A stretch of 38,322 bases of DNA from F23-D06 sp045130275 (GCA_045130275.1 JBGUPL010000076.1:1-38322); one strand, 5' to 3'; counted from the first letter of the stretch, positions 26,176 through 36,100 are shown. A program made the numbers and translations. Notes: generated by a model not told the origin, from the letters alone.

Positions 26176-26213
26176 GCAAGTCATTGCTAATTTATTTATT
26201 AACAATGACTTGC
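26176..26213. repeat. 15-base inverted repeat overlapping the transposase -33 region
   Basis: Arms 26176-26190 (GCAAGTCATTGCTAA) and 26199-26213 (TTAACAATGACTTGC) match at 14 of 15 positions around an 8-base AT loop. It could be an operator or part of the element's end. Confidence 0.8.
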
Positions 26214-26287
26214 TGATTTATCAACAGTTAAAATTGAAAGAAATTTACGGAATTAAAGGTTTCACGTTTATTGATTCAAAAAAAATG

Positions 26288-26295
26288 TAACTTTG
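26288..26295 (+). promoter_or_regulatory. Bacteroidetes -7 element (TAACTTTG) for gene 26343
   Basis: Exact TAnnTTTG, 47 bases before the ATG. It lies beyond the transposase regulatory region, so the gene appears to keep its own promoter despite the insertion. Confidence 0.6.
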
Positions 26296-26342
26296 CACCG
26301 TTTTTGGCTAAGACTGTATTCTTTTAAATAAAATAAACCATT

Positions 26343-29300
26343 ATGAAGAAGTTTTTCATTTTCAGCTTGTTATGCCTACTGATGGCATTCGGCTTCGAAC
26401 CGGCAGTGTGGGCGCAGGGCGACTGCACCATCACCACCTTGCCGTTCACCGAGGACTTTGAGAGCGGATCCCTCAACTCCTGTTTCTCACGGAACCAACT
26501 GGCAATCATGGCAAACGGGCAGCTCTACCCGCAGATTGCCGGCGGCGCGTACGCCCCGTCGCACTCCGGCAGCAACCACCTGATGTCGTACAATTTCATG
26601 TACAGCGACACCGCCGCACAGGTACCCTGTCTCATCTTCCCTGAACTGTCGTCAACCTTTGACATCCAGAACATGGTCCTGGATTTCTGGGGCTGGGTCA
26701 ATTCCACCGCCGGCTATTTCGTGGTGGGTGTGATGGATGACCCTACAGACATGTCCACCTTTACGGCCGTGCAGACCATTATCCCGACGAACACTAACAG
26801 CACCTACGAGCATTACACGGCCTATTTTTCAAACTACACGGGATCAGGCCAACACATCGCCCTCAAGATTGCCGTCACAGCATACTGCATGATTCGCGTG
26901 GACGACATCACCTTGGATCAGGCGGCCCTATGCTCTCCGGTACAAAATCTCGCCTTGCAGAGCATTTTCGGCTCGGATGTGACCATCAACTGGGAGCCCA
27001 ATGCCTTGGGCGGCACCAATTCCTACAATGTCACGCTCTTCAACCTGACCGACAGCATGCAGGTATCCGTTGCCTCCACCGCCGACACGTTCTACACCTT
27101 TTACGGTCTGGATTATGCCACCGACTACCGCGCCTACGTCTCCGTGGTATGCACTGACAACCAGGAGAGCACTGTGGACTCCGTTGATTTCTCCACGCTC
27201 GCCCAAGCGGCCACCCTGCCCTATTTCGAGGATTTTGAGGGCGATTCGACCACCGCACTCTCCCCGTTCACCTTCTCCGGCACGGGTGTCAACCAGTGGG
27301 TGTTTGGCACCGCCGCCGCGCTGCCCGCTCTCGAAGCCCAGCCCGGCGACCTTCCGCACGCCATCTACGTCTCCCCCGACAGTGGCGCGACCAACGTCTA
27401 TGCCAACAGCGTTTCCGACGCGTACGCCGTCCTCAACGTGATGTTCCCCAATGATGCATTGGAGTACCACCTTTCCTTCGACTACCGCGTGGTGGGCGAA
27501 GCCAGCGACTACTCGGAATTCGATTACATGAAGGTCTATATGATGAGCTCCGAAGCGACTGTTCCCGCCAGCGGCACACCTTCCGGCGTTGCGCTGCTGC
27601 ACAATTTGGGCGAGGTTGCCAACGTGTCCGACTGGACCCACTTCGACATCATTCTCGACAATGTGGCCGGAACCGCCAAGCAGATTGTTTTCTACTGGTA
27701 TAACAATGGCTGGAACCTGTACGGCGACAACCACTTCGCCGCCGCCGTGGATAACATCAGCATCAGTGGCATCGATTGTGCGCAACCCAACAACCTGACT
27801 GCCACCGGTATCACGTCGGATGGCGCCACGCTTAGCTGGAACGAGGTGGGCAGTGCCACCGCTTGGACGCTCTACTACCGCGCTGCGGGCAGCACCGATC
27901 CTTATACCGAGATTCAGGCCACTGACACCTTCTATACCATCAACGGGCTGACCCCCAACACAGATTACCAGTTCTATGTGGTGTCCGACTGCGGCGGTTC
28001 CGAGTCGAACCCGTCGGTGACCGCCACCTTCCGCACCGACTGCGGTCCCATCTCTCAACTTCCTTATACCGAGAATTTTGAGAGCGGTCTGTACAGCACC
28101 ACCCAGAACACCTACATCGCTTGTTGGGACCGTCTCACCACCGACAACAGCCACTACGCCTACATCGGCACAGCCAACTACTACGCTCACGGCGGCGAGC
28201 ATTACATGGACTTCCACTACACCCCGAACTGCCATGTCATTGCCATCATGCCTGAGTTAGATGCGACTATCAATGCCAGCGACCTCATGCTCACCTTCTA
28301 CGCCTGCCACACCAACTACGGCTATGCCACGCTCGGCACTTTGGAAGTTGGCGTGATGACCGACAAGACCGACACTGCCTCTTTTGTGGCTGTCGATACC
28401 ATCGACATCTCCGGTCACGACAGCTACACCTACTTCGAACAACTGGTCTCATTGGCCAGCTATACCGGCACGGGCAAGTTCATCGCCTTCCGAGTCTCCA
28501 ACTGCGACAACTGCGGTTACTACATTGATGACCTTGTGTTAGAGGAGCGTCCCGCCTGTATGTATCCGGACAACTTCAATCTGGTGACTATCGGTAACGA
28601 CTTCGTCACCCTGACGTGGAACGAGTTGGGCGACGCCACAGCCTGGAACATCCAGTACGACACAATGGGCTTCACCCCCGGACAGGGCGCTAACACGGTT
28701 GCAGCTGACAACACCACCTTCACGGTGAACAACCTCACCAACCTAACCGCTTACGACTTCTACGTGCAGGCCGACTGCGGTAGCTCTCAGAGCGACTGGA
28801 TTGGCCCGATTTCCGTGATTACCGGTGTGCTGAACATGGGCATCACCGGCAGCGACACGCTGACCACCTGCGATGCCATCATCTGCGACAATGGCGGCAG
28901 CACTGGCGACTACAGCGGCTACTGCGACTACACCGTGGTGATTAATCCGGCTACAGCGGGCAGCGGTCTGCAGATCACCGGCACGGCCGACTTGCATCCC
29001 GGTGCTTACAGCTTCGGCGAATCACACCTCCGCTTCTACGAGGGTGTGGGTACGGCTGGTCCGCTCATGGCCGACTACTCCAGTATAGGCAATAGCATCG
29101 CTCTTGCCTCTTCCGGCCCCATCACGGTGCATTTCACTTCCAGCTACTATACGGCTGCCGGCTTCGTGCTGAACGTTTCTTGCGCCACCTGCACCCCGCC
29201 GTCCAACGTGACCGTTTCGGACCTCACCAACCAGGATGCCACCATTTCATGGGACGGCAATGCGGATATGTACGCCATTTATGTCACTGGCGATGCCACC

Positions 29301-31061
29301 GGTTATTACACCACCTCGGGTAATTCCTACGGTCTCACCGGGCTGAGTGCCAACTCCACCTATCACGTGCAGCTGCGCTCCATCTGCGGTACGGATTCCT
29401 CGTTGCTCTCCCCGATGTTCACCTTCACCACCCCGTGCGACGCCATCACCATCACGGAGACCACCCCGTGGACGGAAGATTTCGAGTCTTACGTCGGCAG
29501 TGGCAACACACCGTTCCAGTGCTGGGCGAGACCCGTGGTGGATGCCACATACGATGCTCCGTTCGTCTATTGCGGCTATGCCCCCGCCTGCCACTCCGGC
29601 GTGAACTCCGCCGAGCTTAAGGGTGCTAACGAGATGCTGGTACTGCCGCTCTTCACCAACGATGTCCATGACCTACAGTTCTCCTTCTGGGCAACCTCCA
29701 CTTCCCCGATGTCCGGCACCTTGGAGATCGGTGTGCTTCCCAACGTGGTGGATCCTTCGAGTTTCGAGCTGGTCGATGTGGCTGGTCTTCCCGGACCGCG
29801 TGGCACCGACAGTACCGGCAACGGCAACTTCATGGGACCATTCGACTTCAGCAACGTGCAGGCCACCAATGGCAGAATCGCCCTGCGTTACAGCAACTTG
29901 AGCTCCTTCGAGTCATGGAACCTCGATGACTTTGTGGTGGAGATCGCCTCCGGATGTAGCGCTCCCACCAATGTGGCGGTTTCCGCCATCACCACTTCCG
30001 AGGCCACGGTCACCTGGACCTCTGTTGCGACGGAGTGGAAGGTGCAGTACAAGGCTGCCAGCGCTTCCGACTGGGGCACGGAGTACCTTGCCACGGTGCC
30101 GAGCTACAACCTGACGAACCTGGTTCCCAGCACGGAGTATCAGGTGCGTGTGAAGGCCGTTTGTGACGCGACGACGGAGAGTGTCTGGTCGCCGGCGGTG
30201 AACTTCACGACCGAATCGGCGGTGGTCATCATTGAGCCTACGGTGGAAACCTACGCTGCCTCCAACATCACGCAAACCTCCGTCACGCTGAACGGTGCCA
30301 TCACCGATCCGGGCAACCAGGGTATCCTCGCCCGTGGTATTGAGTGGAAGCTGAACAGCGACAACGACTACACCCAGGTGCCCCTCAACATGGGCAACAC
30401 GTTCTCGTTCACCCTTACATCGCTGAACCCCAACACCTGCGGCACTTTCCGCGCCTTCGCTACCACCGCGAACACGACCACTTACGGTGAGACGATGCCC
30501 TTCTGCACGCTGCCGGACGACACACCCGAGCCGTGCGATGCGCCCACGAACCTCCACCAAATGACGACCTCGTCAGGTGAACTGACCAACACCGTCGAAT
30601 GGACGGATGTCACGGGTGCATCCCAATGGAATGTGCAATACGCCATCGGGAATAATGATTGGACAACGGAGACCGTGAATACGACGAGTTTCCAAATCCC
30701 CGACCTCCAATATAATGTCACCTACCATGTCCGCGTCCAAGCGATTTGCGATGACAATGTGACCAGCGATTGGACGGACACCATTTCGGTGATGGTGTTG
30801 TGCGGCATCGAGAACTGGTTGGAGAACAGCGTGAGCCTCTACCCGAACCCGGCGAACGAGGTGGTCAATGTGGAATGTACAATGAACAATGTTCAGATTA
30901 CCAGTATGGAAGTCTATGACGTGTATGGTAAATTGATCGACAACGTCATTGTCAACGAGAATCCGACCCGCATCAACGTTTCCAACCTCGCCGACGGCAT
31001 GTACTTCGTGCGCGTGACCACGGAAGTGGGTGTGGTGACGAAGAGTTTCGTGAAAAAGTAG
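26343..31061 (+). CDS. Giant modular T9SS-secreted protein, collinear paralogue of gene 12703, 1572 aa
   Basis: Signal peptide 1-25 (VWAQ). MAM-like (26-198), FN3, a longer MAM-like module with DFEGDSTTALSPFTFSGTG and AVDNISISG (289-480), FN3, MAM-like (567-739, YIACWDR...YYIDDLVLEERPAC), FN3, CUB-like (830-950, ICDNGGSTGDYS), FN3, MAM-like PWTEDFESY (1033-1205, with a short LPGPRG turn), FN3, an FN3-like tail unit EPTVETYAASNITQTSVTLNG (1294-1399, diverged from the shared cassette), FN3, and the sorting domain (1489-1572). Order and sequence follow gene 12703 from its residue 553, except that a different module replaces the QQI module at the third position and the YGDGWNG module is missing. 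Likely surface binding protein; ligand unknown. Confidence 0.93.
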   Translation: MKKFFIFSLLCLLMAFGFEPAVWAQGDCTITTLPFTEDFESGSLNSCFSRNQLAIMANGQLYPQIAGGAYAPSHSGSNHLMSYNFMYSDTAAQVPCLIFPELSSTFDIQNMVLDFWGWVNSTAGYFVVGVMDDPTDMSTFTAVQTIIPTNTNSTYEHYTAYFSNYTGSGQHIALKIAVTAYCMIRVDDITLDQAALCSPVQNLALQSIFGSDVTINWEPNALGGTNSYNVTLFNLTDSMQVSVASTADTFYTFYGLDYATDYRAYVSVVCTDNQESTVDSVDFSTLAQAATLPYFEDFEGDSTTALSPFTFSGTGVNQWVFGTAAALPALEAQPGDLPHAIYVSPDSGATNVYANSVSDAYAVLNVMFPNDALEYHLSFDYRVVGEASDYSEFDYMKVYMMSSEATVPASGTPSGVALLHNLGEVANVSDWTHFDIILDNVAGTAKQIVFYWYNNGWNLYGDNHFAAAVDNISISGIDCAQPNNLTATGITSDGATLSWNEVGSATAWTLYYRAAGSTDPYTEIQATDTFYTINGLTPNTDYQFYVVSDCGGSESNPSVTATFRTDCGPISQLPYTENFESGLYSTTQNTYIACWDRLTTDNSHYAYIGTANYYAHGGEHYMDFHYTPNCHVIAIMPELDATINASDLMLTFYACHTNYGYATLGTLEVGVMTDKTDTASFVAVDTIDISGHDSYTYFEQLVSLASYTGTGKFIAFRVSNCDNCGYYIDDLVLEERPACMYPDNFNLVTIGNDFVTLTWNELGDATAWNIQYDTMGFTPGQGANTVAADNTTFTVNNLTNLTAYDFYVQADCGSSQSDWIGPISVITGVLNMGITGSDTLTTCDAIICDNGGSTGDYSGYCDYTVVINPATAGSGLQITGTADLHPGAYSFGESHLRFYEGVGTAGPLMADYSSIGNSIALASSGPITVHFTSSYYTAAGFVLNVSCATCTPPSNVTVSDLTNQDATISWDGNADMYAIYVTGDATGYYTTSGNSYGLTGLSANSTYHVQLRSICGTDSSLLSPMFTFTTPCDAITITETTPWTEDFESYVGSGNTPFQCWARPVVDATYDAPFVYCGYAPACHSGVNSAELKGANEMLVLPLFTNDVHDLQFSFWATSTSPMSGTLEIGVLPNVVDPSSFELVDVAGLPGPRGTDSTGNGNFMGPFDFSNVQATNGRIALRYSNLSSFESWNLDDFVVEIASGCSAPTNVAVSAITTSEATVTWTSVATEWKVQYKAASASDWGTEYLATVPSYNLTNLVPSTEYQVRVKAVCDATTESVWSPAVNFTTESAVVIIEPTVETYAASNITQTSVTLNGAITDPGNQGILARGIEWKLNSDNDYTQVPLNMGNTFSFTLTSLNPNTCGTFRAFATTANTTTYGETMPFCTLPDDTPEPCDAPTNLHQMTTSSGELTNTVEWTDVTGASQWNVQYAIGNNDWTTETVNTTSFQIPDLQYNVTYHVRVQAICDDNVTSDWTDTISVMVLCGIENWLENSVSLYPNPANEVVNVECTMNNVQITSMEVYDVYGKLIDNVIVNENPTRINVSNLADGMYFVRVTTEVGVVTKSFVKK
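30866..30893. repeat. Coding heptamer array (degenerate CAATGTA) x4 in gene 26343
   Basis: CAATGTG, GAATGTA, CAATGAA, CAATGTT, translated within VNVECTMNNVQ. Confidence 0.75.
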
Positions 31062-31070
31062 GTCGTTAAT

Positions 31071-31110
31071 AGGTTAAAAGGTTAGAAGGTTAGAAGGTTA
31101 GAAGGTTAAC
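31071..31110 (+). repeat. Octamer array x5 after gene 26343
   Basis: AGGTTAAA, three AGGTTAGA, AGGTTAAC, then CTAATAAC, CCAATAAC. This is the longest copy of the element. GGTTAGAAGGTT can pair with the following AACCTAATAACC around the GGTTAACC centre. Confidence 0.85.
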
Positions 31111-31146
31111 CTAATAACCCAATAACTGAGTAATCGAGAAAAGCCC

Positions 31147-31184
31147 AACGGGCATCGGCAGATTTGTCGGTGCTCGTTTTTTTT
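31147..31184 (+). terminator. Intrinsic terminator of gene 26343
   Basis: Left arm 31147-31159 (AACGGGCATCGGC), loop AGATTT, right arm 31166-31178 (GTCGGTGCTCGTT) using G-U pairs, then eight T's. Confidence 0.88.
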
Positions 31185-31212
31185 ATGATCGGGAGGATAT
31201 CTGATTTTTCAT

Positions 31213-31220
31213 TATTTTTG
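31213..31220 (+). promoter_or_regulatory. Bacteroidetes -7 element (TATTTTTG) for gene 31252
   Basis: Exact TAnnTTTG, 31 bases before the ATG and just after the previous terminator. Confidence 0.55.
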
Positions 31221-31251
31221 CCGCTGAAATTGAAGTGTAGTAATATTTTGT

Positions 31252-32994
31252 ATGAGAAAACAGTTGTTTCCAGTTGTGGTCTTGTGTTTCGTGGGCTTTT
31301 TTTTCAGTGTGCGTGCTGTCCAAGCACAGCCTTCGGGGAATTGCTCGCCGATCTTCCTTACCTTGAACGAATCATGGTTTGAGGATTTCGAAGGATATCC
31401 TCATAACGCAGCCGTGCCCCTTGAGGAATGTTGGGACACCCCCCAGACGCTCGTCGTGGACAATGGCACATCGCCGTTTGTCTATACGGGCTACCCGTAT
31501 GCGTGTCACTCAGGTAGCAACTCTTTGGAACTCAAACGGAGCCCTGTCATGGTCGTGCTTCCCGAATTTGCCAACGCGATAAACACGCTGGTCATCTCAT
31601 TTTGGGGCAATACCAGCGCCCAAAACGCGTCAGCGGCGGGAACCCTGCTGCTTGGCGTGATAACGGATGTCACCGATCCGTCGAGTTTCATCCCCGTGGA
31701 CACCATTCCGGCCACTGCCTTTGGCCGAACGGGACAGGACGCCCCTTACACTAACTTTATGGGCTATCATACCTTCGAGAATATAGCACCGCAGGATGGA
31801 ATGCGTATTGCCCTGAGGTTGACCAATACTAACAGATCGTGGAATCTTGATGATATCACAGTCTTCCTGAATCCTTCTGCCTTTATAGACAGTCTGCCGT
31901 ATATTGCCAATCTCGCCTCTGGCAGTTGGCGGCTGAACAATGGCGACGCGGCCAACTATTGGACAGTCGGGATCCCGGATGGGGTAGGGGATACTGCGCT
32001 CTTCATTACCAATGACGGAACCACGGCTGGGTACAACATCGCGGTGGCCTCCACGGTGATGGCGGAGAAAGCCCTGATGATGCCTGCTTCGGATTCCGTT
32101 CGGGTGGACTTTGATGTGCGTGTGGGAGGTGAATCCCACTTTGACTTCTTGAAAGTGTTTCTTGCGCCGGCGGAGGTGGAATTCGCCGCAGGACAGTATA
32201 ACAACACGCAATCGCAGAGCCAATTTTCCGACTATGCGTTGGATTTTACGCCATTCAAACCCCAGGGCTCATACAGTGAAGGTTATCCGCACATTTTTAA
32301 TCTGAGCGATGACGTTGTGCATGTGAGGGCGGCTATGGCGAATCCCGCACCCAACGCACCAGCCAAACTCGTCTTTCTGTGGCGTAACGACAACACGACG
32401 GGTACGCAGCCGGGTGCTGTGGTGTCGCATGTCACCGTGGTGGAAGGTGCTCTCTGTCCTGAAACAACTGGCTTGCAGGTGACTGGGCAGTCGAACCAGG
32501 ATGTCACAGTGACCTGGGACGGCAACCCCGATGTAGTCAGTTGGGACTATTGGTACGTTCCGGTGGACAGTGACAGCATTGTGACAGGAAGCGTGGATAC
32601 GAACAGCTTCACGATTGTCACGGAACTAGCTTCGCACGGTGGCATCACCTTTTGGGTGAGGGTGAGGGCCAACTGTGGCAACGGGAATGTCGGCGATTGG
32701 AGCGACACCCTCTCCGCAAAGATCCTGAACGAGGCGGTGTCGGACCGTATGGAGAACGCCGTCGTCCTCTACCCGAATCCGGCGAAGGAGGTTGTCAATG
32801 TGCAATGTACAATGAACAATGTGCAAAAGGATGGAGAATTACATCTTTTTGATGTATATGGCAAATTGTTGCGAATGCTGCCGGTTACATCCGAAATCAC
32901 ACCGGTCAACATTTCCGGCCTGGCTGACGGCATCTATTTTGTTCGCGTGACTACCGATAGGGGAACGGTTACGAAGACGTTTGTCAAGAAGTAG
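31252..32994 (+). CDS. Short chimeric T9SS-secreted family member, 580 aa
   Basis: Signal peptide 1-26 (AVQAQ). MAM-like module WFEDFEGYPHNA...SWNLDDITV (27-211), an LPYIANLASGSWRLNNGDAANYWTVG module (212-402), one FN3 (403-495), and the sorting domain (496-580). The first module is closest to the WFEDFEGY module of genes 12703 and 26343 (shared VDNGTSPFVY, CHSGSNS and VVLPEF). The second is closest to the DWILNNG module of genes 7174 and 20083 (shared AEK, FDYLK/FDFLK, APA and KLVFLWRNDN). It is therefore a compact joining of the two lineages, by fusion or by internal deletion of a longer gene. It has no CUB module and no shared tail cassette. No terminator-like hairpin was found after the stop, so transcription may run on towards the gene at 33160. 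Confidence 0.92.
   Translation: MRKQLFPVVVLCFVGFFFSVRAVQAQPSGNCSPIFLTLNESWFEDFEGYPHNAAVPLEECWDTPQTLVVDNGTSPFVYTGYPYACHSGSNSLELKRSPVMVVLPEFANAINTLVISFWGNTSAQNASAAGTLLLGVITDVTDPSSFIPVDTIPATAFGRTGQDAPYTNFMGYHTFENIAPQDGMRIALRLTNTNRSWNLDDITVFLNPSAFIDSLPYIANLASGSWRLNNGDAANYWTVGIPDGVGDTALFITNDGTTAGYNIAVASTVMAEKALMMPASDSVRVDFDVRVGGESHFDFLKVFLAPAEVEFAAGQYNNTQSQSQFSDYALDFTPFKPQGSYSEGYPHIFNLSDDVVHVRAAMANPAPNAPAKLVFLWRNDNTTGTQPGAVVSHVTVVEGALCPETTGLQVTGQSNQDVTVTWDGNPDVVSWDYWYVPVDSDSIVTGSVDTNSFTIVTELASHGGITFWVRVRANCGNGNVGDWSDTLSAKILNEAVSDRMENAVVLYPNPAKEVVNVQCTMNNVQKDGELHLFDVYGKLLRMLPVTSEITPVNISGLADGIYFVRVTTDRGTVTKTFVKK
32796..32823. repeat. Coding heptamer array (degenerate CAATGTA) x4 in gene 31252
   Basis: CAATGTG, CAATGTA, CAATGAA, CAATGTG, translated within VNVQCTMNNVQ. 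Confidence 0.8.
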
Positions 32995-33054
32995 GAATTT
33001 AAGATATTTTTTATCAAAAGTTATCAACAGCAAAGGTCAAACCACATTATATTG

Positions 33055-33062
33055 TACTTTTG
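33055..33062 (+). promoter_or_regulatory. Bacteroidetes -7 element (TACTTTTG) for gene 33160
   Basis: Exact TAnnTTTG, 97 bases before the ATG. The long leader resembles those of genes 600 and 12703. Confidence 0.55.
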
Positions 33063-33159
33063 CAAGTTTTTTTCTGAGTGAGTTCCAAACTTTGGACTTT
33101 GAGCCTTGAATTTTGAAGTAGATATAAGTAACAATAAATATTCACAAAACTTAAATAGT

Positions 33160-36100
33160 ATGAAAAAGCTTTTATCTTTTTTGCTGACGGCGTTGATCGG
33201 GCTTGGATGCCTGCAGCTGTCGGCACAATCGCTCACGGTGGCCAACGGCACTGAGACGAACAGCAACATCCCGCTGTATGGTAACTGGTTGGACGAAGAC
33301 CAGCACAACCAGATCATCTATCCTGAGAGTATGCTTACCGGTCTGGTGGGCGAGACCGTCAACACGTTGATGTTCTACCTCTCCAGCCCGCCTTCCAGTT
33401 ATTGGACCTCGTCGGTAACGCTGAAAGTGGGCACCACGGCGAACTCATCGTTCACGTCTGCCTCCTATAATCAGTCTCCTGTTTCCCAGATCTATTCGGG
33501 TAACATCAACATTTCCGGCGGGATTGTCACCTTTGTGTTGGACTCCACCTTCACATACAACGGCGGCAATCTCCTGTTGGACATTACCACTGTCTCGGGT
33601 AACTATTCCATGGCCTATTTCTACGGAGAGGCGCACCAAGGAGCTAGCATATATTCCTACGGTGGAAACGACCCGAATATGCAGAATTTCGTGCCGAAAA
33701 CAATGTTTTTCTTCGGTAACTGTTTGGCACCCAATAATCTGACTGTGGACAGCATCACACAGACATCGGCTATGGTCACTTGGCAACCCGGCGGTCAGGA
33801 GACCAATTGGGAGATTTTCGTTGGCAATGGCACCGAGGATCTGAACACCGTGACGTGGATTTCCCTCACGGACAATTTCTATGAAATCCAGGATCTGAAC
33901 CCGAACACCGTTTATACCGTCAATCTGCGTTCCGACTGCGGTACAGAGTACAGCTATGTGGTTTCCTCCTCTTTCCGCACGGACTGTGGTGCCACCCTTC
34001 TTCCTTATTCGGAAGGCTTTGAGAGTTTTGTGTACGGTACGCAACCCGTTTGTTGGCAATTTATCAACCCGTATTTCAACTATGATTCCTATCCTGTCAT
34101 CAATGACTACAACGCACGGACGGGCAATAACGCCATGTATTTCTATACGGACTATTACAACAACCCGACACAGGTGCAGTATGCCATTTTTCCCATATTC
34201 AGTGAGCACATCACGAACCTGCAACTCTCCCTCTACTCCAAAAGAGACGACGAGTATTCCGGCACGTTCTACATCGGTTATGTCACCGATCCCACGGACG
34301 AGAGCACCTTTGTGCCGATGGTGACCCGCACGGGTTTTTCCATGGGTGATGACTTGTATCACAGAGAAATCGTGGACTTCGGCAATGTTCCTGTGGATCC
34401 GGATTCCACCGCCTATATCGCTATAGGCTACCAGAACAACACCTATTACGGTTGGTCTGTGGATGACATAGAAGTGACCGTTATTCCCGACTGTTCCACG
34501 CCTGTCGGGCTTGCTGCCACCGGAATCACAGCCACTTCTGCGACGCTCACCTGGAATCCCGGCACAGCCACCTCGTTCAACGTCTATTACAAAGGAGTGG
34601 ACGACACCGCCTATACCGAAGAACTCGCATTGTCGGATAGCAGTCTGTTCATTGAAAACCTGATCCACTCTTCGTTCTACCAATGGTATGTGGAAGCGGT
34701 TTGTGACGATGGAAGCATCCAGACCAGCGAAGTGGTTGTTTTCGGCACTGCTTGCGAGGCTATTGACAGCCTTCCGTATTTTTCTGGTTTTGAGACGATC
34801 CCTGCCGGTTCCAACCTCCCATATTGTTGGACGAGAGGCAATGAGGACACGGATTATCCTTATGTTTACGAGTACGATTCCTACGCTGGCAGCAACTCGC
34901 TCTACTTCTACTATCCGAACACGATTGCCATGCCGCAGATAGACAACGAAGAAATTGACATCCATGCGACCCAGCTCTCTTTCTATGCTTCGGCCTATTC
35001 GGATGGCACCAGCCTTCAAGTGGGTGTGATGACGAATCCTAATATTTCGTCAACCTTTGTGCCTGTCGGCAACACTCTTACATTGACAGAGGATTACCAA
35101 CTGTACGAAGTCTCTTTTGCCGGCTATACGGGCAATGGCACCTACATCGCGTTCCGCAACCCAGATGATTGGGAATCGGTGTATATTGACAACGTGACGT
35201 TGGATTTCCTGCCCGAATGTGCCCGTCCGGAGTTGGTTTGGGCACAGTCGCTTGATTCCACTTCTGCTACCATCGCCTGGAATCAGTTCGATGGACAGAA
35301 CGGTTGGGAAGTGGTGCTCGGTGCCCCGGGCTTCTCTCCCGACACAGCCACCGCCTTCACGACGAACACCCCGAGCTACACCTTCGACAACCTTTCCGTG
35401 AACACCTCTTACGACGTGTATGTGAGAACGGAATGCGGCGATGAGTTCAGCCCGTGGTCTAATGTGATGACTTTCCTCACACTGAGTGTCGCTCCGGCCA
35501 CTCTTCCTTACACCTGTGACTTCGAAACGGCTGATGAGAATGCACTTTGGGCCTTTGTCCAGAGCGGACAGGCCAACAAATGGTATATCGATACGGCTGC
35601 TGTTGTGATGGACAATGGCATCTATTCCTTGTATATTTCCTCTAACAATGGTGCCAGCAACTCCTATGACATCACCGCGACATCGGTGTCTTGGGCTTAT
35701 CGCGACATACAGTTCTCCGATGCGGACGAGTTTGAACTCTCCTTCGACTGGAAAGGCTACGGTGAATCCTCCTACGACTACATGAGAGTTTATATTGGCA
35801 ATCCTATGGCCGTGACCGAAGGCGACTACACGCAGCCTACCGGTTCCGTCCAGCTGGCCCAGCTCAACCAGTCTTCTGTCTGGCAACACGCCTCGTTCTC
35901 GTTGGGCGCTGCCTATAAGAATACCACCAAGCGTTTGTTCTTCATGTGGAAGAACGATTACTCAATGGGAACGGATCCCGCCGCAGCGGTCGATAACATC
36001 TCTATCACGGGTGTCGCCTGCGCCCAGCCTTCCAATGTGGTCCTTGCCAGTGTTAGTCCCACCTCCGCCATCATCAGCTTCACTCCTGCCAGTGAAAGCA

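Larger units (their letters stand above)
24824..26213 (-). mobile_element. IS1380-family insertion sequence (ends not resolved)
   Basis: Defined here by the intact transposase gene and its upstream inverted repeat. I could not find convincing terminal inverted repeats or a target duplication by eye. The true left end may lie in the 24645-24823 block and the right end somewhere between 26213 and the next gene's promoter near 26288. Confidence 0.6.

Noticed and set aside
26114..26179. Longer transposase start adding 22 residues
   Set aside because: The extension MLFSYFSPIFAIAYFNK spans the best promoter for the gene and is not part of the usual family N-terminus, which begins near MAAKIQIK.
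24562..26342. Terminal inverted repeats and target-site duplication of the IS
   Set aside because: By eye I found no matching pair on the two sides; claiming ends would be guesswork without comparison to other copies.
26928..28235. Long antisense open frame (435 codons) opposite gene 26343, and similar ones at 18325-19581 and 23029-24129
   Set aside because: Same reason: shadows of FN3-rich coding DNA. They resemble each other only because the sense modules do.
33160..33228. Lipoprotein signal at GLGC in gene 33160
   Set aside because: The residue three before Cys is Gly rather than Leu/Val/Ile, and a good signal peptidase I site (LSAQ) follows, as in the other members.
33445..35019. Long antisense open frame (524 codons) opposite gene 33160
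   Set aside because: The plus frame encodes clear FN3/MAM-like modules with signal peptide. The antisense frame is low-complexity (V/G/R/H-rich) and arises from codon bias and repeat content.
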